This document shows, in pieces, positions 33,060 to 45,354 of a DNA stretch of 64,000 bases. Below the pieces are notes generated by a model. The model was given only the letters and a program-made list of their open reading frames with translations, was not told where the DNA came from and did no database searches. Positions within the stretch are counted from its first letter, which is position 1, and each line of letters opens with the position of its first letter. Both the position numbers and the translations under genes were made by a program. The stretch spans positions 47,437,741 through 47,501,740 of the forward strand of contig CM041465.1 of NCBI GenBank assembly GCA_023213395.1. Direction: 5' to 3'. The DNA comes from Cycas panzhihuaensis. Taxonomy: Eukaryota > Cycadophyta.

Positions 33060-34190
33060 AAATTTTCTCAAATACTAAGAATTAATAGGCCTTTTAAATT
33101 CTAATCTTTACAACATCAAAATATGATAAGCTCCATTAGCCAAATCTTCAATTATTAAAAAAGGTCCCATCCACTTGGGAGAAAATTTATGTTGTTTATC
33201 ATGTAAATATTCTAGCTTTAAAACTTTATCATCGATGTTAAACCTCCTAGGTCTAAGCTACCTATCATGTGCAACTTGGACCCTAGCCATGGATTCCACA
33301 TTATTTTACAAGGCTTGTAAACGAGTCTCATATAATTTATCGAGTTCCAAGAGATATGCTTCTCTTTAGAATTCCTCTTTAGTAAACTCCTTTAATGAAA
33401 CATGTAAGGAGAGAATCTCAACCTCTAATGGAAGGATGGCTTAGACATTGTAAATAAGGGAAAATAGTGTCATACCTATAGCATTCCTAATGGAGGTCCT
33501 ATAGGTCCATAATGTTGGAAATAACTGAGAGTGCTAATTCCTATAAGAAGTAGCAACTGTCTTAGCTAAAATCTTAGCCAAGATCTTATTAAAAACTTCC
33601 CCTTGGCCATTTACCTAAGGATGATAAGGGGCGGATATCCTATAAATGATATGAAACTTACTGCATAATTCCTTGACATAGGGATTATAGAATGAAGTCC
33701 CATTATCCGTAATGATAATATCTGGCACCCCAAATCTATAAATGACATGCTGAAATATGAATGTAGCAATATTGCTTCTAGTAGAAGTGACTAATGAGAT
33801 AATTTCACTCCACTTCATAAAATATTTAGTTGTAGTTAAGATAAATCTATGCCTATTAGATGGTGCTAAAAAAATCTAACTAATGAGATCGAGACGCCAT
33901 TGGGAAAAAGGCTAAAGTGAAACAATTAACTTCATTTCTTATGTAGGTTTATGTATTAAAGTTGCATGGGATTAGCATTTCTAACATTTTTGAACATAAG
34001 ATTGGGCATCTTTAAATAAGGTAAGTCAATAATAGTCCATATAAAGAATACATTGGGCTATCGATCAACCACCAAAGTGCCCACTACATGTTCCTTCATG
34101 GGATTCTATTAAGGCAACTAATAATTCATTAGGAGAGAGATACTTTAATAGAATTTCATCGAACAAACACTTATAAAGTATGTCATCAAG
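33060..34190 (-). pseudogene. Integrase of Tat-1 (broken)
   Basis: The minus strand reads the zinc-binding HHCC part (ESHEGTCSGHFGG, then CILYMDYY), then the core. It includes LTTTKYFMKWSEIISLVTST, GVPDIIITDNGTSFYNPYVK (second catalytic Asp) and ISAPYHP. The region after it has NKILAKILAKTVATS, ILPLEVEILSLHV and RPRRFNIDDKVLKLEYL, typical of the integrase C-terminus in Tat elements. It ends at about 33060. The integrase inserts the cDNA into the host genome. Several stops interrupt it. No chromodomain follows. Confidence 0.85.
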
Positions 34191-34449
34191 CAAAATATAT
34201 TGCTTGGCAGCGACTCGGATTCATCTTCTCTTCTTCAGAGTATCAAGAGAAGGAAAAGATTGATCATGAAGATGTAACCTAATCTCTCCATACCATAGAT
34301 CATTAGGAGTGACAACTTAGAGATGGAGGATGTGTTTATTGGGAGGGAATCATCAATAGATTAGGGAGAGGAGCATCAACCATGATCTCTAGGATAATCA
34401 TGCCCTTTTTAAACTTCCCATTAATCACTTACAAATCAAACACTTAGAG

Positions 34450-35480
34450 CAATAAGGACCACTTACATAATTGACAAGTGATGTTAGATTTAATAAGCAG
34501 ATATCTTCTAAAATCATATTGAACAATGAGGTGGACCCTATTCCAAGAAGGTAGTGGCATAACTTCTTAGCAGTGAAAATTAAAGTAAGGCATTATTTTT
34601 CAAGTAAAGGATAATGAAGTTTAGCAGCCACAAGGGTCCTATTCATGTAATAGATAACTAGTTCTTTATCAAACGCGTCTTCCTACATTAGCATTCCTAC
34701 TACTGATTCCTCTTTAGCTTAAGTATATAAAATGAATGGTTTATTAAACCTTAGCAAAGCAAGAACAAGTGATAAAACCAAGGATTGCTTTAGCTTATTA
34801 AAGGACTCTTGAACTTGAGGAGTCCATTGTAACTTGACATCTTTCTTTAAAAGATTGGTGATAAGCTTAGCATCTAGGGAAAAATTAGTGATGAAATGTC
34901 AAGAAATTAAGTCTATCTAGAAAAGATTTAATTTTCTTTTGGCTCTTTGGAGGAGGTATTTGAACAATTGCCTTGATCTTATCATGATCAATTCTAATCC
35001 CATCTTGAGAAATAATATTTCCTAATATCTTTCCTGATGTAACATCAAAAATATACTTAGAAAGGTTAAGGCATAAATGATATTTTTTACACCTTTTGAA
35101 AATCATTCTAAGGTCATGCAAATGATCACATCTTCTACGTGAAAAGGTGATCATATCATCTATATACAATAATGATATTACCAATCAAGTCATGGAAAAT
35201 ATACATTATAGCTCTTTGATATGTTGCACTAGCATTCTTCAATTTGAATGGCATGACTTTATAAATAAAGGTACTCTAAGGAGTAGTAAAAGTAGTCTTA
35301 GGACAGTCATGAGATGCAATAGAAATCTGATTATATCCTAAAAATCCATCCATAAGAGACATTACCTCAAAACTGATTATTTAGTCCCAAGTCTAATCAA
35401 GAAAAGGGAGAGAAACTTTATCCTTTGGACATGCATCATTGATATTATGAAAGTTGATATAGATTCGAATTGTATCTTTT
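34450..35480 (-). pseudogene. Reverse transcriptase and first RNase H of Tat-1 (broken)
   Basis: The minus strand reads INFHNINDACPKDKVSLPF, then EVMSLMDGFLGYNQISIA, KVMPFKLKNASATYQRA and the catalytic YIDDM (near 35165). It continues with DLRMIFKRCKKYHLCLN and GNIISQDGIRIDHDKIKAI. A frameshift lies just before YIDDM. The first RNase H follows between about 34900 and 34450 but is poorly readable; in Tat-3 it is clearer (51424-51860). KNAxATYQRA and the DLRxIFxRxKKYxL block are typical of Tat-type RTs. Confidence 0.85.
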
Positions 35481-36869
35481 TTCCGTAATTGGAACTATAT
35501 TAGAAACCTATTGAGAATAATCAACATTCTCAATGAATCTAGCTCCTAAGAGCTTCTCTACTTTCTATTTAATAGTAAGAGAGAGGCATGGATGAAAAGT
35601 CATTATTTTTACTATTTGGGATTAATGCCATGAATTACTGTGATATTGTATTCAACAACTTGAGAGTCAAGGCCTTGCATATCTTTATAGTCCCACATGA
35701 AAACTGAGTAGAACTAATGAAAGAGATCCTTAAATTGTGCAATCTCTTAGGGACTACAACTAGCTCCCAACTTGATAATTCTAAGAACATCTCCTATCTT
35801 TAGGTCTACATCGATGGTTTATTCTATAAGCATTATGTTTCCTTCCTCAAAATAAGGAGGGGCAGGCTCTATTAAAGAAGTAAACTCCTTGTGTTAGGAA
35901 TGATTAACTATGACTTTTGAGAACCCTAACTTATGATGTCCATCAAGGAAGCTAGGAGATGAACCTACTAGATGCTTAATAATTACCTTGTCATTCTTAA
36001 AATAATCTAAATAGAAGAGATTGAAGAGGACAAGGTTTTTAGGTTAGAAGGTAGATAGAGACAAAGGCCTAAAAGGTAAAAGTAGATCAATGAAAGAGTT
36101 TAGATAGGTGGGGACAAACTCAATGACTGAAGAAACATGAGAAAAGAAAATAGGCCTATCAACTAACTCCCAAATTGAAGTAAAAGTTTGATTAAATTCT
36201 TGATTATTCACACTACACTCTTAATCAGATAAAGATATCAAGATGAGAGAGGATAAGGAAGAATCCAAGTGAGAATGGGGAGGAAAAGGAATAGTGGAGA
36301 TAGAATTAAATTCTTGTATTCTAGTGGAAGTACTATGATTATTTTAACTTGTATCAAGTGAACCCATGTCTTCACCCCCTGACTCTAAGTTTAGATGATG
36401 ATGTAACAACATCTTCTTTTTATGTCTATTCAACCATGTCATAAAGAAATATGATCGAGAAAAAGATGGGGAAGCATCAACATGCAAATTATGTGTAACT
36501 GAAGTTGAAGAAGCACTCAGTGAAATATTAGAAATAGGAGGAACCATTGTATTTGCCCCTAAGGGAAAGTGCAAAACCTATGAGAAATGAGCATGAATAG
36601 GAGGGAAAGCATTTACATCAATAAGTCTATCCACAGGTGGTCCTCGATGAGATACGATAGAATGAGAGATTATTTCTTCATCAAAAGTAGAAGAGAAAAC
36701 TGAAAATTGATCAATCACATCTAAAGTAGAAGGAATTGATGAGGAACCTGATGATGAGGGGATAATATCACCCAAATCCATGTCCTTTACTCTTGGATAA
36801 GTAGAAGGAGCTTCAATGGAAAAGTATTAACCTAGACTAAGTGATTAAAATAAGTACTCTAAAGAATTG
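35481..36869 (-). other. Protease-RT linker region of Tat-1
   Basis: The minus strand shows long low-complexity, Ser- and Pro-rich pieces (36344-36574, 36578-36781), for example SISNISLSASSTSVTHNLH and IPSSSGSSSIPSTLDVI. The region corresponds to 49415-50300 in Tat-3, which reads HLATTSSSIITHDLCIDASP. No domain is recognised. A long variable linker before RT is common in Tat polyproteins. Confidence 0.6.
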
Positions 36870-37360
36870 GAGGACTTACCAGGTTCCAAAAAATTCTCAA
36901 TGAAAGGAACTGACTGTTTAATAGGTTTTGACTTTCGCTTGACAATTTTCAATCGTCCCTCATGGATGAATCTAAGTTCACTGAAGAGGGAGGAACAAAC
37001 CACTAACATTTGGGTAATCTATGGTCTACCCTAAAGTATGTTATATTCTAAGTCAAAGTCAATAATAATGATCTTAGTAAGAACTGTCTTTTCTTCTAAT
37101 ATGAGAGGGAGAGTGACTTGTCCTAAGGGTACCTTATGATTCTTATCATACCCCTAGCAAATCCACTCACATGGATTGAAAATAGAAATCTCTAAATCAT
37201 TAATAAGATGAAGAGGGATTGCATTGATAGATGATCCCTCGTCAATAATAACTCGCTTAATATTAATATTATCCTTCATAATCTTAATGTAAAATAGGGG
37301 TATGCCATTTGACGCATAGGTAGAATGACCAGACAAGGTAGCTAGATCAAAATAAAGCAT
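36870..37360 (-). pseudogene. Protease of Tat-1 (broken)
   Basis: The minus strand reads KRVIIDEGSSINAIPLHLI (aspartic protease, DEGSS in place of the usual DxGSS), then DLEISIFNPCEW, KVPLGQVTLPLILEEKTV, IIIDFDLEYNILWGRP and ITQMLVVCSSL. This is the retropepsin fold, with a flap and the hydrophobic ILGRP-like strand. It cleaves the polyprotein. The catalytic Asp is kept. Two stops lie after NPCEWIC and GRP. Confidence 0.8.
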
Positions 37361-39963
37361 AGAGGTGGGTGAAGAAACTACTGTAGAAACTCCTAATACA
37401 TCAAAGAAGAGCTAACGTTGCTTAGGGTAACACTTTAGTAAATTGATAACTAATATACTTGCTAGAATGGTCTTTAACTCCTCAACCAAAGAGAATGATC
37501 CATCCTTTATACTGGAGGGAATGGACCTAAACCTGATAGGATGAGGGCGTACTAGAGGTAAACAGTCAAGATTCCTTGCCATCAAATCATTGGGTGATTT
37601 ATATGGACCTACACTCTTTGTGGTATCCACCATATTTATGGTTCTCTCGGTATCACCACCTTTAGGAGGTGGGCATGATTGATTATTAGTTCTTTTTATT
37701 AAAGTATTTGAGGGAGTGGTAGTCTTCTTCGATGAATTAGAACTCTAAGGTTCACCTTCATCATCCTAAACCTTCTTTTCTTTACCTTTATCATCTTTAC
37801 TCATTTTCTCGTTATGTTGAGGGAATAGATCATTTGCTCTTAAGATGACTTAGAAAAGTGATTTGGTTAGACATTTATGTTTTGAGTTGTGTTTTGAATG
37901 GTACAACACTCACTTCTATTATACACATTGATTTAATGGTATGAGCACCATTTTATCTTTCTGAAGGGAGGAGGAGGTAGAGGAGGAACTTGTTTTATCC
38001 TTCCTTAAGTAAGATGGATAACTTTGGTCTCCTAAGAAGGCTAACTCTGAGAATAAGTATCAATATATAATTTAGTATTGATCATGCATTCTAACAATCT
38101 GATAGAAGAGGTTAGGTAATCATAAGTACGTTTAGGATGGGAAGCCTTTGTGGTTTAGACTATTTGTTTAGAAGGCATAGGTTTCCCAACCTTCTTATTA
38201 CCTGCTTGAATTTCAAATATTTCTAAAGCTAAGCAACAATCAAGCACTTCTTCATACATTTGAGGGCTAAGTTTTAGCACTTTTAAGTATATGGAGGGCC
38301 TTAATGCATTAGTAAATAGATTAAATAGTAGGCTAGTATCAAGACATGAGTGATAAGTATGTACCTGGTCTTGAAATCTTCTAACAAAGTCCCTTAATAT
38401 CTCATTATGGTTATGCTTAATAGCAAATAAATATTAAATGCCTAATTTAAATGGTCTCGCCATATTAAAATAGTTGATCAAAGAGTCAACTAATTATTAG
38501 AATGAGAGGACAAAAGTTGAGAGAAGACAGTAAAACCACTTCAAGGCATCACCTTAAAGCGATTTAGGGAACAATCACATTATGACATAATTGTATGATA
38601 TGAAATCAGTATAAATGAGTGTAAATGCCTGTATATAAGAAGCAGGATCCTGGGAAGAGTCACTAGAAAATTTAAGCAACTTAGGAAGAAATGGGAATAT
38701 AAGAGATAATAAAACCTCATATGGAAAAGGAGACTTCATATAATTAAGGAAAGGTCTCCTTGGCTTCAACGTAGTAGAACGTTAAGATAAGGATGATGGA
38801 TGAGGAATAGATGAATAGATAGGTTGTTGTATTTGTGGTTATTATTATGATTATAAAGCATCATAAGATAAAAAAGTAGAGGGGGGATTAAACCACGATG
38901 TGGGGTTAACCACAGAGTTGAATTAAGGTATAAGGTATTGAGAAAAAATTAGATTAAAAGTGTAGAAAGGATTGGGTTGTGGAGTGGGTCTAAGAATGTG
39001 TGAAGAAGAAGTGGGATTGGAAACTCTCAAACCTTGTGATTGACTTACCAAAGCATTAGGATGAGTGGAATGAGTATAAGAAACATATTAAGATGAGGGA
39101 ATCATGTTAGATACTCTAGAAGATCGCGGGTGATGTTTAACAGCATGAGACTAAGTGGTATGTGACATGTGAGGAGGTAATTGAGTGGTGGAAGGAACAA
39201 GATGCAAAGAGATAATCCTAATGGTATAAAAATAAATAGGTCATAAACTATATCAAGTCATAACTACCTAACTAGAAGTAGGTGTATATGAGGCACTAGG
39301 GTTTTCATAGGAAAAAATTATGGTAGTACCCCCATAGGTGATAGGTATGGGATGAGGAGAGTGAATCCAAACTTGTTGTCGAGGAGGATATTGATGGGGC
39401 TATGAATGAGTTGATTTATGATCGTCCACTTCCTCCAAAGGCAAGGAATGGGATTGTGATGAAAGTCTTGGTGAAGGGGGATGAGAAGGATGAGGAGACC
39501 AAATGGCATCAGGTAGGGACTCTACCTCTATTGACTCATAATCCTCACCTAAAGGATCAATTAGAAGATGTTGTAGTGGGGATATCATGGTATGAGTCTC
39601 CAGGTAAAATGGGTCTTGGTAACCAAGCATGCATAGTGGAGTAGGAATCCTAATGAGAACTAGCTTAAAGAATGATGAATGAACTTGACTGAAATGTAGT
39701 TCTTCTTATATAAAATATGGATCTATAAAAGAAGGATCACTAGGGTATTGAGAAGGTTCAAGGTATCCTTGTTCCACTAGCCTATTATATAGTTGAGTTG
39801 AATCTTTAGGAGGATAAACATAAGTATCATGCACTTAAAGTTCTAAAGATTTAATATAATATTATGAGACTTCTTGACCAAAGTGTTAAGGATACACTTG
39901 AGAATCTAGCAGAAGGCCTTAAAGCCTCAAAGAGTGTCTAGGAGTAGGTGTTGTAGTTTCCAT
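37361..39963 (-). pseudogene. Gag of Tat-1 (broken)
   Basis: The ATG at 39963 (minus strand) begins METTTPTPRHSL, preceded by the leader and LTR end. An N-terminal Pro-rich part (around 39400-39630, SPHPSHPPSPRLSSQSHSLP) leads to the gag core. The core has FPFLPKLLKFSSDSSQDPAS with IQAFTLIY (38575-38769), then ALKWFYCLLSTF, IKHNHNEILRDFVRRFQDQV (about 38380-38440) and LRPSIYLKVLKLSPQMYEE. Gag forms the particle. The frame is broken by many stops. No clear zinc knuckle is seen. Plus-strand open frames over the same bases (39402-39644) are antisense shadows. Confidence 0.75.
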
Positions 39964-40016
39964 TGCTTTAAAAGAAAATAAATGGTAACACCCCAATACG
40001 GTCAATAAAAAGATGA
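39964..40016 (-). other. Short leader of Tat-1
   Basis: Only about 50 bases separate the LTR end (40017) from the gag ATG. The minus strand reads TCATCTTTTTATTGACC and TTGGGGTGTTACC, the latter a weak match to an Asp-tRNA-type primer site. A matching CATCTTTTTAGTGACC follows the LTR at 61521. Confidence 0.45.
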
Positions 40017-42796
40017 TGTTGTCTCAGATAGACCTAAACTAGATATCTCTCAATCAATAAGTCATTTCCTTTATATCAATTAGAATGGGAAGATATGAGG
40101 TTTAAGAAGACCTAAGTAACCAACTTTGCCCAACTCCTAAGAAGGAGTCTTCACCTAATTATGCCATCAAAAAAGTTATGGATGAAGAATGTGACAAAAG
40201 GCTTGGATGTAAGAGGGGTTGTAGAATCCACTAACCTACATAATTAGGTGAAGGGGTTCTAGATTCAGAACTACTCTTCCAATATTTTTAATATCCTTCC
40301 TAGGGACACCTATCCTTTTATTTTTTCAACTTTTCAAGTTTTACTAGGATAAATGGAAGGGTTAAGTAAATGGAAAAAATTTCTTTCTTTTTCTTGTTTT
40401 TTTCTTTTTATGTTTAACAAAATGAAACAAAATAAACCAAGGTAATCTATGAAGCAAAAAGGCCTATTCCACCTTTAAATAACAAGCAAGGAAGAACTAG
40501 AACTAGATGCATGCAATGTGTTTTTTATATTTTTTTGTTTGCTTTAAAGATGGACACTAATGTAACTATGAAACTAACCTTTTAAATATAATATACACTC
40601 TTTACTATGAAAGGAAAGGTACTAAGAAGAGATGCAATACACCATGCAATCACTTTATGTAAACTTTTAAAGAGTTTTGATAATATGCAATGCTATTTAA
40701 AAGATTTTACTTATTATACATGTAATCTTTTCTTTGAATAAATGATCTATGATACAAAAAGAGAGACTTCAAATACTACTATTAAAAATATATTTTCAAA
40801 CCTTTTAAAGTTGCATACAAATAACAAAATTCAATAACAACCTCCATATAAGATACTAGTTGCACAACTTTGAAGATTCTATTTCAATTTGAGTAAGAAA
40901 GACTCCAAAAGGATCCTTGAATCTCTAATAATTTAAAAAATCAAGCATGCACTTTTTATTTAACACTTTAAATTTTCTTTTCAAGGGAAAGAAAGGAATG
41001 CTAAAAGTAAAATCAAATAAACAATAACACTATAGAATCAAGACTTCTTTTCTAATGCATAAATCTATCTCAGAATGGCTCCTTTCTTTCAATTGATCAA
41101 TTTTTTCCTTTAAAATAAGTAAAGGAAGAGAAGTAACAAGTAAGAAGGGCTAAACCATAGCCAAACAAAGCCAAAAAAGATGGCAAATTACTTAAAATGT
41201 AGACTATTATGCAAGAATAGGGAGGGGTAGCTATATGAATGGTGGAGAGATGACCATGTCCCACCTTAGCCTGTCCCTTATGAACCCCAAAGGGTTGGTC
41301 TTTCAACAAGTATTTCAAGCCAAAAAATGCACATAAGATTGCCATAATAACCAGCCAAAAGAAAGAGTAAGTTCTGAGCAAAAAATAACCTTTAGAAAAT
41401 AGTGAAATAAGCAAAATTCATATAAGAAAGACCTTACCAATTAAGAAGAACTCTGAGACTAGAAATTTTGAAAGAAAATCATAAAAGTTGAAGATCAAAC
41501 CATCAACATTCGAACACTAGTGAAGAAATAAGTCACAACATCAAATTATTCTCTTGATTTCACTCATAATTATCACCAAAATCATTCTAGAAGTCACAAT
41601 AGTAGCAGTCCTCAAAAAATCTCTAAAAATCCACCAAAAACTTGAGCAAATCATACTCTAACTCTCTATAATGAGTCACAAAATCTTGTTGACCATTCTT
41701 GGTCATTAAAAAGATAAGATTCCATCAAATCTAAGTGGCAACTTTTAAAAATCTAGTGCACTAGCTAAATTTTACATGCATGATAGTCAAAAATGTGATC
41801 GATTACATTTTTGGACCTACCAAAAATGTGACTTTACTCTAAAAATGTGATTGGTCACATTTTCGGTAACACCAAAAATGTGATAATCAAAAAAATAAAA
41901 ATGAACTCATTAAAAAGTTAAAAAATGATTTCTAAATATAAATTAAGGCATAAATGACTTTATAAATGAGTAAAGAGGCCCAAAATAAGATTAAAACGAT
42001 GAGCACAAGCCAAAAAGTAAGTAAAAATGATAAAAATTAGGTGAAATCAAGAATAAAATATAAAAATAATAAGTTTTAAAGGAAACATTAGATTAAATTA
42101 ATTATGTAAGAAAAGTTTTAATGCCATAGTCTCAGTCATCAATAGGTGATAGAAAAATATACATCACATCATCATTCATCATGCATCATAAAGCAAAATC
42201 AATATATTTCTTCATCAAAACATGGCCTAACTCATCATTAAACAAGTCCATCATTCATTTTTTATGAAACCATATAAGAAACATATAAAAAGTCACAAAT
42301 ATAAACCAAAGACTAGGCTTTAGTGAAACATTTACCCCTTGACACTTAAAGCTCCTATTCTAAGAAGAGAAATAAGATGGTGAGAGGTGGAAATAATGAA
42401 GGTAACTACTCTTTCAATCAAGCGTGATAAGAATCAAATAAAACATATGAATGATAAGGTGAAGAAGCTCTATGATCTATCCTGAAACAAATTTCCTATG
42501 ATAATATGACTAAAAAATTTTTACTAACAAACCTTCCCAGAAAGACTAGGTTCCTAATAACAAAATGTCACTATTTAGATCTCTTGCCCAAAAGGATTGG
42601 GCACCTATCATCACTAAAATGTACCCAAAAGGACTGGGTACCTATCATCAACAAGAACCTACCCAAAAGGATTGGGTATCTATCACCAAAGAAAACCTAT
42701 CTAATACCCACAAATTGGATGAGACTTCACTAACAAAAATGCCCACAAACTAGATGGGACTTTACTACCAAATGAACACTACCTATTGCCTAAAAA
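40017..42796 (-). repeat. 5' LTR of Tat-1 (truncated, 2.78 kb)
   Basis: This is the partner of 22327-25105 in the same orientation. It contains the AAAGGACTGGGTACCTAT array (42540-42790) and the palindrome cluster (41789-41863). At 42796 it stops in the array and joins inverted LTR sequence. A 105-codon hydrophobic minus-strand frame (41097-41414) lies in it; I regard it as chance, since the 3' LTR copy (23547-23732) is shorter and broken. Confidence 0.8.
41789..41863. repeat. AAAAATGTGA palindromes in Tat LTR
   Basis: At 41789-41812 AAAAATGTGATC and GATTACATTTTT form a 24-bp palindrome with one mismatch. At 41842-41863 AAAATGTGA and TCACATTTT form perfect 9-bp arms around TTGG. Related copies are near 24107-24200, 59695-59760, and in the antisense intron near 57535-57600. 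Confidence 0.7.
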
Positions 42797-43202
42797 CTGT
42801 TCAACTAAAACTTGGCCTCTTTAGTTGCATTTGGATTATATTTATAAATTGGTGTATGATTATATGGTTTTATTGATGGTAATTGATATATGTTGATTGT
42901 ATTTGATGGATTGGGCCTTGTTTTATTGAAATGATTCATGATAATTTTTTGATTAATGGAATGTAATAAATAATGATGTATCTTGTATTCTTATTCTTCT
43001 ACTGATGACATAAACTATAGCAACAGAGTTTTCTTTATGATCAACTTGACCTCATTCTTCTTTCAATGTTTGTTGTGTTTTATTTTATTTTTAATATTTC
43101 ACCCACGATTTTATTATTTCTCACTCTTTAGGTTTGTACTTAATGTATTTCACCATATTAAGGGCTTATTTATTCTTTAATAAACTCATTTTTGTGATTG
43201 AA
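42797..43202 (+). repeat. Tat-3 5' LTR fragment (plus strand)
   Basis: It matches 59228-59625 in the same orientation (AACTTGGCCTCTTTAGTTGC, ATTGTATTTGATGGATTG, TATTTCACCCACGATTT-like blocks). It is joined head to head to the truncated Tat-1 LTR at 42796/42797. Chromovirus F begins at 43203. Confidence 0.75.
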
Positions 43203-43788
43203 TGTATAGTAATCTAGTTCTACTTTAATAGCAATTTTCCTCAAAATATAAGTAATAATCCACAAAAGATAATAACTAGATGCTATTCAATGGTAAAATG
43301 AATAAGGAACAAGAATTACAGAATCCATAGAAGTAAATAATAATCTTTCTTGTCAAATAATACCAAAATAGAGCGAAATTATAACAAAATACCAGTCTTT
43401 GCTGAACAAGTGAGCTTCCCTCTTCGAGGCGAGGAACCCTCCAAACTGCAGCCCCTAAATGGGCAAGCTAATTGTAGCCTTAGAACCAAAAATGCATGAC
43501 CAAAGAACCTCTGACGATGATGAAATAAGGCCACAAATCCTCCTTAAATAAGCAGCCAAAGGATAGTAATAGAAGTTGGCCATAAAATGTGATATTCTTC
43601 TTAATACTGCTCAAATAGAAGTTGACCAGAACTTCTCCAAAAATTGGTAGGTTGACTTTAAATAGTCATAACTTTTGATAAAGACCTCATAATTGACTTT
43701 CGTCTAAACCATTGGAATCGTTGTTTAGAGGCCTTCGATTTGAATGGTAATAAGCTATATTTTTTTTACTATATTTTGGAATGCTACA
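43203..43788 (-). repeat. 3' LTR of chromovirus F (586 bp)
   Basis: On the minus strand it begins TGTAGCATTCCAAAATATAG at 43788 and ends CTATACA at 43203. Its distal 190 bases match the 5' LTR fragment 48353-48537, for example AATAGAGCGAAATTAT-type sequence on the plus strand. Confidence 0.85.
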
Positions 43789-43805
43789 AGTCTTCCCCCC
43801 TCAAA
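43789..43805 (-). other. Polypurine tract of chromovirus F
   Basis: TTTTGAGGGGGGAAGACT on the minus strand lies just before the LTR start. Confidence 0.8.
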
Positions 43806-43845
43806 ACATGCTTTGCCCTCAAAGCATGGGTAAATTTTGGTACTA

Positions 43846-45354
43846 TTATATCCATTCTTCAAATTCCCATGTGGCTTCACTGTTGTCCATTGCTTTCCAT
43901 TTGATAAGGTATTCTGTGATTTCATGAGAACACAACCTTTTGGTACATTTTTTAAGGATACCTTCTAGTTCAATTAATAGTCCTCCTTCTTCATCTAATA
44001 TTGGAAGTTTTGTTTGGATCAGTACCCTCTCTCCTAACTTCCTCGTAAGGCAAGAAACATGGAATGTATTATGTATTTGGCAATCTAGGGGAAGCTCTAA
44101 TTTGTAGTTTATATCTCCAATTTTAGCCAAGATTTTATAAGGTCCAAAAAATTTCAGTTGAAGTTTATTTCACCCTGTTTATTTTAGGCTATTTTTCTTG
44201 TAGGGTTGTAATCACAGAGAAACCCAATCTCCTACCTTGAATGTACGCTCTATTCTTTGAAGATCAGCTTGTTGCTTTATTCGATTGCAAGCTAAGTTCA
44301 AGTTATCTTTTAAGGTATCTAGTATCTACCTTGGCTATTGGTGATACTCTTCGATCGATTATATTTTGGATGGTTGGGTCCAATTAAGGATGGATGGCGG
44401 CTCAAATCTATATCATGCTTGAAAAAGAGACATCCTGGCAGATGTGTGGTAAGTTGTATTATACCACCATTCTGCTAAATGAATCCATTTGTGCCACTGA
44501 TGTGGGCTTTGAGTGGTGAAATTATGTAGATACCCCTCTATGCATTTATTTACAGCTTCTATTTGACCATCTGATTGCAAATGATATGCTGAACTCATAT
44601 TAAGTTTCGTGCCTACCAATCTGAACAATTCTTTCTAAAAATGACTAGTGAATTTTGGATCGCAAACATTAACTATTACTTTTGGAAACCCATGGAGATG
44701 ATATATCTCCTTGATGAATAACTCTACTATTTGAGGAGCTTTTATTGTTGCTTGAGTTCCCTTAAAATGTGCATATTTGGTTAATTAATCCACAACAACA
44801 AAAATAATATCCTTTCCTTCTAATTTTGGTAGCCTCATGATGAAGTCCATAGATATCTCCTCCCATCTTTGTTTTGAAATCGGTAGAGGCTGAAGAAGAC
44901 CTAGAACTTTTACATTTTCTCCTCTATTTCTCTGGCAATGATCACATTCCGCTACAAACTTCTATATTTCTTCTTTCATTCCTTTCCAAAAGAAAGTTTC
45001 TCAAATTTTGCAATAAGTTTTGTCTACTCTTATATGGCCTCCCATTGGTGATGCATGGACCTCCTCTAAGACCTCTGCTTTGATTGTCGTTGCTACAAGC
45101 ACTAGCATCTTACCTTTTCGCAAGATTAAATTTCCTTGGAGGGAGTACTTGGTATTAAGTTTTTCCTTGATTTCTTGTAGTTCCTTTTGAGAATGAGCAT
45201 CCTCATCATAACCATTGACTAGTTCCTCTGTCCATGCTGGGTTGATTATGGTAATGGCTTTTAATGATGCTTTATCCTCTTCATGATCTTTTGCTACAGA
45301 TCTTAATAATGTGTCTACTATGATGTTATCCTTTCCCTTCTTGTAAACTATCAA
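43846..45354 (-). pseudogene. Integrase and chromodomain of chromovirus F (broken)
   Basis: The minus strand reads the zinc-binding part (HASPMGGHIRVDKTYCKI, then CDHCQRNRG). The catalytic core has ISMDFIMRLPKLEGKD (first Asp), VCDPKFTSHF (second Asp) and AYHLQSDGQIEAVNKCIEGY (Glu). The C-terminus has NTFHVSCLTRKLGE, followed by a chromodomain at about 43849-43960 (ITEYLIKWKAMDNSEATWEF). The chromodomain is thought to steer insertion by binding histone H3 marks. The open piece 43846-44130 is intact, while the core is broken by stops. Catalytic residues appear kept. Confidence 0.88.

Larger units (their letters stand above)
22327..42796 (-). mobile_element. Tat-1: large Tat-like Gypsy element, minus strand
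   Basis: Read on the minus strand the order is 5' LTR (42796-40017), gag (from 39963), protease (about 37360), RT/RNase H (about 35480-34450), integrase (about 34190-33060) and a second RNase H (about 32060-31851). An antisense gene (28951-31227, plus strand), repeat-rich DNA and the 3' LTR (to 22327) follow. Long LTRs of at least 2.8 kb, two RNase H domains and an antisense gene near the 3' end fit the Tat lineage of plant Ty3/Gypsy. Element E (25706-28832) is inserted in it. Both LTRs and all coding parts are decayed. Confidence 0.8.

Noticed and set aside
39402-39644. 80-codon plus-strand frame over Tat-1 gag
   Set aside because: The minus strand reads a gag-type Pro/Ser-rich region in the expected position, so the plus frame is its complement.
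39964-40016. A firm primer-binding site for Tat-1
   Set aside because: TTGGGGTGTTACC matches an Asp-tRNA-type site only loosely and does not abut the LTR end, so I noted it as weak and did not call it.
41097-41414. 105-codon hydrophobic frame in the Tat-1 5' LTR
   Set aside because: It lies in the LTR. The homologous stretch in the 3' LTR is shorter and broken (23547-23732), no domain is recognisable, and low-complexity T-rich DNA on the opposite strand easily reads as hydrophobic protein.
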